This document shows positions 44,336 through 50,777 of a stretch of DNA of 50,777 nucleotides, one piece after another. Position 1 is the stretch's first letter, and each line of letters begins with the position of its first letter. The stretch is from an uncultured Alphaproteobacteria bacterium (GTDB lineage: Bacteria; Pseudomonadota; Alphaproteobacteria; HIMB59): contig CACLVL010000005.1 in the NCBI GenBank assembly GCA_902610415.1, positions 1-50,777 of the forward strand, written 5' to 3'. The notes beneath the pieces were generated by a model that was given only the letters and a program-made list of their open reading frames with translations, was not told the DNA's origin and made no database searches. The translations under genes and the position numbers were made by a program.

Positions 44336-44868
44336 ACATATCAAATAAAAACAAAACATTATTTGTTTTAATATTGATACTTGGCTTTATGCTGAGTTTA
44401 GTAATTTTTTCTGTTCCATTATATAAGCTTTTTTGTGACTTAACCGGTTTCCAAGGCTTTAATAAAGAAGTTCAAATCCAAAAACAAGACCAAAATATAA
44501 ATTCAGGACAACTTGATATAAAAGTCATATTCTCAGCTCAGGTGAATGATGGTTTGGACTGGATGTTTGAGGCACCACAAAAAATGAATATTACTGAGGG
44601 TGTTAAGTATGACGTAGTTTTTAAAGCTAAAAATAATACTGGCATAGAGTCCACTGGCACATCTATTTTTAATATTTTACCACCTAAAATTGGTCCATAT
44701 TTGTTTAAAATAGAATGTTTTTGTTTTATAGATCAGACTATCCAGCCAAATGAAGTTGTATCTTTTCCTGTCACTTTTTATTTAGACCCCTTAATACTTG
44801 AGGATCCTGAGGCAAGTAGGACAAAGAATGTCACTTTGTCATATACCTTTTTTGAGAAAAAAGAATGA
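44332..44868 (+). CDS. ctaG: Cytochrome c oxidase assembly protein CtaG (Cox11)
   Basis: 178 residues from TTG 44332. One N-terminal membrane helix (about 10-32) followed by a periplasmic immunoglobulin-like domain. The copper-binding CFCF motif is in IECFCFIDQTIQP, with the Cys of LFCDLTGFQGF near the membrane. It delivers copper to the CuB site of subunit I. The TTGA overlap with the coxF-like gene supports this start. Confidence 0.94.
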   Translation: MNISNKNKTLFVLILILGFMLSLVIFSVPLYKLFCDLTGFQGFNKEVQIQKQDQNINSGQLDIKVIFSAQVNDGLDWMFEAPQKMNITEGVKYDVVFKAKNNTGIESTGTSIFNILPPKIGPYLFKIECFCFIDQTIQPNEVVSFPVTFYLDPLILEDPEASRTKNVTLSYTFFEKKE

Positions 44869-44881
44869 AATATTAAATTGA

Positions 44882-45724
44882 ATGGTTGATTTAGTATTCA
44901 AAGACTCAGAAAAGAAACACAAATTCCACCTTGTCAATCCAAGTCCTTGGCCTATTGTTGGTGCTTTTTCAGCTCTTTTTTTAGTTTCTGGTGCAATTTT
45001 GTATATGCACTATGAGATGATATGGCCAATGCTAGTTGGTCTTTTTTTAATACTTTTTACTATGTTTATGTGGTGGAGAGATATCATTAAAGAGAGCACT
45101 TTCTTAAAAGTTCATAATTCAATTACAGAGATTGGTCTTAGGTGGGGGATGGCTCTATTTATCACTTCAGAAGTAATGTTTTTTGTCGCTTTTTTTTGGG
45201 CTTTTTTTGATGCAAGTCTTTTGCCTAAAACATTTTTAGCTGAATACAAAGAAGTTTTTACAGGCACTCTTGGAATTGGAGTTTGGCCTCCAAAAGGAAT
45301 TGAAACTTTTGATCCATTAGACATCCCATATTTAAATACTTTAATTTTACTTTTATCAGGCACTACATGCACATGGGCTCACCATGAATTAAGAGAGGGC
45401 AATAATAAAGAGGCACTTAAAGGTTTATATTATACAGTTTTTTTGGGTTTTATATTTTCTCTTTTACAAATATATGAATACCAACATGCAACTTTTGGTT
45501 TTACAGAAGGTATATATCCTTCAACTTTTTACATGGCAACCGGTTTTCATGGATTTCATGTTTTAATTGGTACTTTGTTTTTATTAGTTTGTTTATTGAG
45601 AATAAGAAAAGGTCATTTAACCACAGAAAGACATTTTGGATTTGAAGCAGCTGCATGGTATTGGCATTTCGTCGATGTTGTTTGGTTGTTTTTATACATA
45701 AGTATCTACTGGTGGGGAAAATAG
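44882..45724 (+). CDS. ctaE: Cytochrome c oxidase subunit III
   Basis: 280 residues, seven helices. FHLVNPSPWPIVGAFSA at the N-terminus, MWWRDIIKES, WGMALFITSEVMFFVAFFW (in two parts), HHELREGN, and the C-terminal WHFVDVVWLFLYISIYWWG. The phospholipid-binding cleft residues appear conserved. 13 nt after ctaG. Confidence 0.97.
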   Translation: MVDLVFKDSEKKHKFHLVNPSPWPIVGAFSALFLVSGAILYMHYEMIWPMLVGLFLILFTMFMWWRDIIKESTFLKVHNSITEIGLRWGMALFITSEVMFFVAFFWAFFDASLLPKTFLAEYKEVFTGTLGIGVWPPKGIETFDPLDIPYLNTLILLLSGTTCTWAHHELREGNNKEALKGLYYTVFLGFIFSLLQIYEYQHATFGFTEGIYPSTFYMATGFHGFHVLIGTLFLLVCLLRIRKGHLTTERHFGFEAAAWYWHFVDVVWLFLYISIYWWGK

Positions 45725-45766
45725 ACCAAAAATTTTATTCACTAAAATCACTTAAAATAACAATCT

Positions 45767-46438
45767 ATGAATAAGTCATCGTTAACATTTGTATTCATTA
45801 GTATTTCAATTCTAACTTTCATTTTAGGATCATGGCAATTATTAAGACTTAATTGGAAAAATGATCTAATGGATAATATTAATAATTCAATTATTAATCC
45901 TGATCTGTTCTCTAATGATAATAATTACAATAATTTAGTTTCAGTAAAATTAGACAAAAATTACACAATTTTAGATAAACCAATCTTTATAGAGTCTAAA
46001 ACATTCAATGGAAATCCAGGATATCACCTGATACTTCCCCTAAAATATAATAACGAGATGTATAGTGTTATCAATTTTGGGTGGTTTAAAGATAAAGATT
46101 TTGATCAAGTCAAAAATATTATTAAAAAATATGTGGCTGTGAATAATGCAAAAGTTTATATAAGAGAATTCAATTCAGATAAGCCATTTTTTACTCCTGA
46201 GAATAATTTATTAAATAATACCTGGTATTCAGTTAATAAGAATGATTTTAACCAATTTTATAAATATGAATTTCCATCAAAATATTATTTTGTCTTATTA
46301 GATGATAGAATAACAAAATATAGCTTTAATCCTCTGGTATTTTTGAGAAATAATCATTTAAATTATTCAATAACTTGGTTTTTGTTAAGCTTATCCAGTA
46401 TCGTAATGCTATTAATTATTAGGAGGAAATATGAATAA
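45767..46438 (+). CDS. SURF1 family cytochrome oxidase assembly protein
   Basis: 223 residues with a membrane helix at each end (about 7-25 and 200-217). The LGSWQLLRLNWKNDLM motif, GNPGYHLILPLKY and INFGWFKDK fit SURF1 (Shy1), which helps haem A insertion into subunit I. It is divergent in the middle, as usual. Ends 8 nt inside the M32 carboxypeptidase gene. Confidence 0.88.
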   Translation: MNKSSLTFVFISISILTFILGSWQLLRLNWKNDLMDNINNSIINPDLFSNDNNYNNLVSVKLDKNYTILDKPIFIESKTFNGNPGYHLILPLKYNNEMYSVINFGWFKDKDFDQVKNIIKKYVAVNNAKVYIREFNSDKPFFTPENNLLNNTWYSVNKNDFNQFYKYEFPSKYYFVLLDDRITKYSFNPLVFLRNNHLNYSITWFLLSLSSIVMLLIIRRKYE

Positions 46439-47870
46439 ACTCAGAGAGTATTTCAAGAATTATTATGTCTTAAATGATGTCAGTGGAGTTTTATTTTGGG
46501 ATAATGCCACTAATTTACCAAAAAAAAGTATCGATTCTAGATCAGAGCAAATGTCTATTTTATCTAAATTTACCGATTCAATATTTAGGGGTGAGGAGGT
46601 TCAAGAAGAAATAGAAAAAGCTGAAAATACAAAATTGACTGAAACAGATAGTAAGTGTTTAAATTTAATGAAGAGTATTGTAATAAAAGAAAATGCTATT
46701 GATCCAGATTTAAAATCTTTACTGATAAAAAAAAAATTAACTTGTGAACATTTATGGAGAGAAGCTCGAACAAAAAATAATTGCTCAATAATTGAAAAAG
46801 ACTTCAATGATTTATTAGATTTAGTGCATGAAGAGGCGAGTCAATTATCTTATGCTACTAACTTAACACCTTATGACTCTCTAATTTCAAAATATGACAT
46901 AGACTATGACTCAGTTAAGATTGACGAAGTTTTCTCTGTTATTGATAAGGAAATAATACCTAAGTATAAAAATATACAAAAAATTAAATCTCCTTTCATT
47001 TACAAATCGGATATTTCTGACACAAAAATATTAAAACAGATAAAAATAAAATTAGAACAACTCAACTTTGATTTTGACAGAGGAAGAATTGACCAATCTC
47101 ATCATCCATTTTGTGGAGGTGCCACAAATGATGTGCGGATAACAACAAGGTTTGAAGAAAATATATTAGAGTCTTTATCAGCTTTGTTTCATGAGACAGG
47201 TCATGGCGTGTATGAGCAAAATCGACCAATTCAATACCTTTATGAGCCATTGGGTCAATCTCGGAGTTTAAGTGTGCATGAAAGTCAATCTCTCTTCTTT
47301 GAAAATCATATTTTTAAATCGCAGAATTATTTTAAAACTATAAATACCATTTTTGATAACTCTAAAGATTTGGAAAAATCGTTTTTAGAGCATTACCACA
47401 CTGTTAGAATTAACCCAATCAGAGTTAGTGCTGACGAATTTTCTTATCCAATTCATGTATTTATTAGGTATCAAATTGAGAAAGAAATATTCAAAAATAA
47501 AATTAAATTTAAAGAAATAAAAAATTTATGGAATGAAAAATACCTTGATCATTTAGAAATAGATCTAATCTCAGACTCAGAAGGAGTACTACAAGATATT
47601 CATTGGTATGAGGGAATATTTGGTTATTTTCCTACTTACGCTCTTGGTGCAATGATAGCCTCTCAAATTAAATATAATTGTCCTTTGTTTGATATTTTTT
47701 TGAAAAACCCAGATGAAGAAAATATTAAGCAATTAATTTTATGGTTAAATAATAATATTCACCAAAAAGCCTCTTTATATTCTTCTGATGAAATGTTACA
47801 AAGCATTTCTGGTGAAAAACTAAATTCAAAACATTATTTAGACCATTTGGTTGGTAGATTTGTTAAATGA
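46431..47870 (+). CDS. M32 family carboxypeptidase (Taq type)
   Basis: 479 residues, close to the usual ~500. The zinc motif HETGH is near residues 254-258 within LSALFHETGHGVYEQN, followed by the ESQS region (third ligand Glu in VHESQSLFFEN) and VSADEFSYPIHVFIRYQIE, matching the family DELTYP and IRYEIE signatures. A cytosolic metallocarboxypeptidase, probably used in peptide recycling. It is inserted between SURF1 and thrC with overlaps at both ends. Confidence 0.93.
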   Translation: MNKLREYFKNYYVLNDVSGVLFWDNATNLPKKSIDSRSEQMSILSKFTDSIFRGEEVQEEIEKAENTKLTETDSKCLNLMKSIVIKENAIDPDLKSLLIKKKLTCEHLWREARTKNNCSIIEKDFNDLLDLVHEEASQLSYATNLTPYDSLISKYDIDYDSVKIDEVFSVIDKEIIPKYKNIQKIKSPFIYKSDISDTKILKQIKIKLEQLNFDFDRGRIDQSHHPFCGGATNDVRITTRFEENILESLSALFHETGHGVYEQNRPIQYLYEPLGQSRSLSVHESQSLFFENHIFKSQNYFKTINTIFDNSKDLEKSFLEHYHTVRINPIRVSADEFSYPIHVFIRYQIEKEIFKNKIKFKEIKNLWNEKYLDHLEIDLISDSEGVLQDIHWYEGIFGYFPTYALGAMIASQIKYNCPLFDIFLKNPDEENIKQLILWLNNNIHQKASLYSSDEMLQSISGEKLNSKHYLDHLVGRFVK

Positions 47871-49219
47871 AATATATAAGCACAAGAAATAACAAAACTG
47901 ATTTTTCTGCTGATCAGGTTTTAAATTATGGCCTTGCACCAGACGGAGGGCTCTTTATCCCAAAGGAAATTCCAAAATTCAGTGTTGATCAAATTAATGC
48001 ACTCAAAGGAAAAAATTATTTTGATATAGCAAATTTTATTCTATCGCCTTTTTTATTAGATTTATTTGATTCAAAAACAATTAATAAGATAATTAATGAG
48101 GCCTATAGTAAATTTGATAAAGAAATCGTCTCAGTATCAAATATAGGAGACAATGAATTATTAAATTTATTTCATGGTCCGACATTAGCTTTTAAAGATT
48201 ATGCTATGTGCTTGTTGGCAAAAATTTATGAGTACTATTTAAAAAAAGTAGATAAAAAATTATTATTAATTGGCGCAACTTCTGGAGATACTGGTTCTGC
48301 AGCGATTCAAGCCTTTAAAGGTATTGATAACATTAGTATTTTTATACTTCACCCTCATAATTCCACATCCCTTTTCCAAAGAAAACAAATGACCACAAGT
48401 GGAGCAAATAATGTTTTCAATATTGCTTTAAATGGAAGTTTTGATGATTGTCAAAACCTAGTAAAAAAACTTTTTAAAGATAAAATTTTAAATGAAAAGT
48501 ATAGTTTTACCGCAGTAAATTCAATTAATTGGTTCAGAGTATTACCGCAATCTATCTATTACGCATGGTCATATTTAAATTGTAATATTAATAACTTTGT
48601 AGTCCCAAGTGGAAATTTTGGAAATATATATTCTGCTTATCTACTTAAGTCTATGGGTTTTCCTATAAATAAATTAATTGTTGCAACAAATGAGAATAAT
48701 ATCTTACATCGAATCATAAGTAATAATGATCTACATCTCTATAATGTTGTAAAAACTAATAGCCCTAGCATGGATATAACTATATCAAGTAATTTTGAAA
48801 GACTCTTAGCTGAGTTTCTTGGTCCAGACTCAACTAAAGAACTATTTCAAAATATTTCAAATAATGAACATGATAAAAAATTAAATAGCTCTGTACATAA
48901 TTCATTATCAGAGAATTTTTTATCAGAAAATGCAACCTCTGAAGAAGTTGAAAATCAAATTAAAAAAACCTATGAAAATTACAATATTCTATTAGACCCT
49001 CATACGGCAGTAGGTGTGGTGTGTGCTGAGAAATTAAATGTTAAAAAAGTAATGTGTTTAGCCTGCGCTCATCCTGTAAAATTTCAAGAAACTGTTCAAA
49101 AAGTATTGGGCAATGACATCAACTACAATAAAAATATAGAATTTTTAAATAAAGAAAAATTTGAAGTTTTAGATAATAATTTTGAAGCGTTGGGAGATTA
49201 CATAAAATTAAATGCCTAA
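47867..49219 (+). CDS. thrC: Threonine synthase
   Basis: 450 residues, the longer bacterial form. PLP lysine in GPTLAFKDYAM (about 110), GATSGDTGSAAIQAF, NSINWFRVLPQ and PSGNFGNIYSAYL. Converts O-phosphohomoserine to threonine, drawing on the same homoserine pool as metX. Overlaps the M32 gene as ATGA and the M16 gene by 8 nt. Confidence 0.96.
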   Translation: MKYISTRNNKTDFSADQVLNYGLAPDGGLFIPKEIPKFSVDQINALKGKNYFDIANFILSPFLLDLFDSKTINKIINEAYSKFDKEIVSVSNIGDNELLNLFHGPTLAFKDYAMCLLAKIYEYYLKKVDKKLLLIGATSGDTGSAAIQAFKGIDNISIFILHPHNSTSLFQRKQMTTSGANNVFNIALNGSFDDCQNLVKKLFKDKILNEKYSFTAVNSINWFRVLPQSIYYAWSYLNCNINNFVVPSGNFGNIYSAYLLKSMGFPINKLIVATNENNILHRIISNNDLHLYNVVKTNSPSMDITISSNFERLLAEFLGPDSTKELFQNISNNEHDKKLNSSVHNSLSENFLSENATSEEVENQIKKTYENYNILLDPHTAVGVVCAEKLNVKKVMCLACAHPVKFQETVQKVLGNDINYNKNIEFLNKEKFEVLDNNFEALGDYIKLNA

Positions 49220-50465
49220 TATTCATAAATTAAATAATGGGATGACGCTCATAACGGACTACGTCAATACCGTAGAAACAGTTAGTGTAGGCATGTGGAA
49301 TAAGGTAGGTGCTAGAAATGAACGCAAAGAGATTAATGGTGTCGCACATTTATTGGAGCATATGGCTTTTAAAGGAACTAAAAATAGATCTGCAGCTCAA
49401 ATAGCGAAGGAAGTAGAATTGGTAGGAAATTCTCACAATGCATATACATCAAGAGAAATCACTGCTTACTACATGAGTGGCTTAAAAGAAAACGTTGAAT
49501 TATCAATAGACGTTATTAGCGACATATTACAATTTTCAACTTTTGACTCTAAGGAGCTTGATAAAGAAAGAGGTGTAATATTACAAGAAATTGGAATGTA
49601 TGCCGATGAACCAGACAGTATTGTGGGTGATAAATTCGATGAGTTAGCATATCCAGATCAACCCATGGGAAGATCAATTCTAGGTACTGCTGATATTATT
49701 AAGTCAATATCAAGAGACCAAGTAGAGGGTTTTATGAAAGGTTTTTACAATCCCAAAAAAATGGTTTTTTCAGTATCTGGAAATTTTGAAGAGGAGAAAG
49801 TAATTAAACTTGTTGAAGATAAATTTCAAAACCTACCTCAAGGTAACGACGATTATACTCCTAAATCATCATATTCAGGTGGGGAATACCGAGAGGAGAA
49901 AAACTTAGAGCAGGTTAAATTATTACTTGGTTTTGAGGGAGTAGATATTCAGTCTGATCTATATTATGCTACAAGAGTCTACTCAACGCTTCTTGGATCA
50001 GGTATGTCTTCAAGATTATTTCAAGAAATTCGAGAAAAAAGAGGTTTAGTTTATAGTATTTATAGTAGTGGTGATTTTTTTTCCGACTCTGGTATTTTTT
50101 ATGTTTACGCAGGAACTGGCCAAAAGGAAGTAAAAGAATTAATCCCTGTCCTTTGTGATCAATTAAATATTGATGCCACTACCTTTACACAAGAGGAATT
50201 AACGAAGACTAAAGCAAAATTTAAAGTGGGTATACTGAAAGGAGAGGAGAGCATTACCTCAAGGTGTAGATCTAATGCATCTAATTATCTAATGCATAAT
50301 AAGATCAGGTCTCCTGAGGAGTTTATTTCAAAAATTGACTCTGTCCAATTAGAGGATCTTGAAAAGGCCAGAAAGAGTATACTTGACTCAAATTTAACAG
50401 TTTCTTCTATAGGACCAATTGAGCAACTTGAAACAGCTGATTTAATTAAACGAAGACTCAGTTAG
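49212..50465 (+). CDS. M16 family zinc peptidase (mitochondrial processing peptidase-like)
   Basis: 417 residues. Inverted zinc motif HLLEH (46-50) in GVAHLLEHMAFKGT and the distal Glu in ERGVILQEIGMYADEPD, so it is a catalytically competent M16B subunit. The C-terminal half keeps the GSGMSSRLFQEIREKRGLVYSI signature (in two parts). These bacterial enzymes resemble the beta-MPP subunit; the substrate is unknown. Its 3' end overlaps convergent rnhA by 24 nt, the largest tail overlap here. Confidence 0.93.
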   Translation: MPNIHKLNNGMTLITDYVNTVETVSVGMWNKVGARNERKEINGVAHLLEHMAFKGTKNRSAAQIAKEVELVGNSHNAYTSREITAYYMSGLKENVELSIDVISDILQFSTFDSKELDKERGVILQEIGMYADEPDSIVGDKFDELAYPDQPMGRSILGTADIIKSISRDQVEGFMKGFYNPKKMVFSVSGNFEEEKVIKLVEDKFQNLPQGNDDYTPKSSYSGGEYREEKNLEQVKLLLGFEGVDIQSDLYYATRVYSTLLGSGMSSRLFQEIREKRGLVYSIYSSGDFFSDSGIFYVYAGTGQKEVKELIPVLCDQLNIDATTFTQEELTKTKAKFKVGILKGEESITSRCRSNASNYLMHNKIRSPEEFISKIDSVQLEDLEKARKSILDSNLTVSSIGPIEQLETADLIKRRLS

Positions 50466-50777
50466 AGTTTCGGCTGCTTTTCTAGCTAGTTGATCAACCT
50501 GGTTGTTAAATTCATCAACATTATGTGCCTTCACCCAACTCCAACTTATATTCTTATCCAAGTTTAGTTTATCTAATCTTTCCCAAAGTTCTTTATTTTT
50601 TACTGCCTTTTTAGTCGATGTCTTCCAGTTATTTCCTTTCCAGTTAAGTATCCAATTGGTTATACCCTGTTTTACATAATTACTATCAGTATTTAGATTT
50701 ATATCTTGATACTTATCAAGAAATTCTATCGCCTTAATTGCCGCCATTAGTTCCATTTGATTATTTGTAGTATTTCT
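50442..50777 (-). CDS. rnhA: Ribonuclease HI, 5' end cut by the window edge
   Basis: At least 112 residues visible. The frame remains open to the last base (upstream residues RNTTNNQ before MELMAAI), so the internal Met at 50756 is not the true start. Visible: catalytic Glu in NQMELMAA, Asp in LNTDSNYV, the WVKAHNVDEF loop with His, and the final Asp in QVDQLARKAA. The first catalytic Asp lies outside the window. Removes RNA from RNA-DNA hybrids. Confidence 0.93.
   Translation of the reverse strand, partial: RNTTNNQMELMAAIKAIEFLDKYQDINLNTDSNYVKQGITNWILNWKGNNWKTSTKKAVKNKELWERLDKLNLDKNISWSWVKAHNVDEFNNQVDQLARKAAETLTESSFN

Noticed and set aside
45112..45372. 86-codon open frame on the minus strand inside ctaE
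   Set aside because: It is fully antisense to a strongly conserved oxidase subunit III and shows no domain or ribosome binding site.

Overview
The window is 50.8 kb of AT-rich, gene-dense bacterial chromosome. It reads as a free-living marine alphaproteobacterium with a streamlined genome, of the SAR11 / HIMB59 / AEGEAN-169 type; that assignment is inference. It rests on gene orders typical of Alphaproteobacteria (metX-metW opposite hisC-tyrA; argH - small lipoprotein - lysA; yqaA-dsbB-coq7; lspA followed by a BamF-like lipoprotein; tadA-RsuA/RluB-rsmD; ubiA opposite rsmE; ctaC-ctaD-ctaB-coxF-ctaG-ctaE-SURF1), on a SAM-II type riboswitch, on an MntX/MntR-like manganese locus, on very low GC and on pervasive gene overlap. 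There are no insertion sequences, prophages, CRISPR arrays or rRNA, and one tRNA.

Layout. 1-2.6 kb: a run of small poorly conserved genes (a Cys-rich protein, two secreted proteins of which one looks frameshifted, two 2-TM proteins, a 28-residue membrane peptide, a DUF2805 protein). 2.6-8.3 kb: renalase-like flavoprotein, PsiE-like protein, uracil-DNA glycosylase, glyoxalase II, a methyltransferase and a TauE exporter. 7.3-15.4 kb: amino acid biosynthesis (metX-metW under a SAM-II riboswitch, hisC-tyrA, lysA, argH) with PlsC and YdcF proteins. 15.4-22.3 kb: HIG1 protein, esterase, HNH nuclease, coq7, dsbB, yqaA, the divergent mntX/mntR pair, an iron-type ABC permease and a LysE exporter. 22.4-28.9 kb, rightward: tRNA-Leu(CAA), flavin reductase, ribF, ileS, lspA, BamF-like, pgi, DUF6787.

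28.9-40.8 kb: rsmD, pseudouridine synthase and class I amidotransferase (left) against tadA (right); purD against xseA; then a tightly overlapping leftward lipid A / ubiquinone operon ubiA-msbA-DUF374-waaA-lpxK-lpxL, with rsmE divergent. 40.8-50.5 kb: the aa3-type cytochrome c oxidase operon with assembly factors, continuing through an M32 carboxypeptidase, threonine synthase and an M16 peptidase. The right edge cuts the 5' end of rnhA.

The genes are mostly core metabolism and envelope biogenesis. I did not find a clear new multi-gene system. The points most worth a second look are regulatory and architectural: a SAM-II riboswitch with a visible alternative helix, TATAAT boxes exactly 8 nt before two start codons (probable leaderless mRNAs), divergent genes whose start codons touch or overlap, near-universal overlap of convergent gene ends, a palindromic operator at the predicted mntX start site, and a one-base frameshift in a small secreted protein gene.
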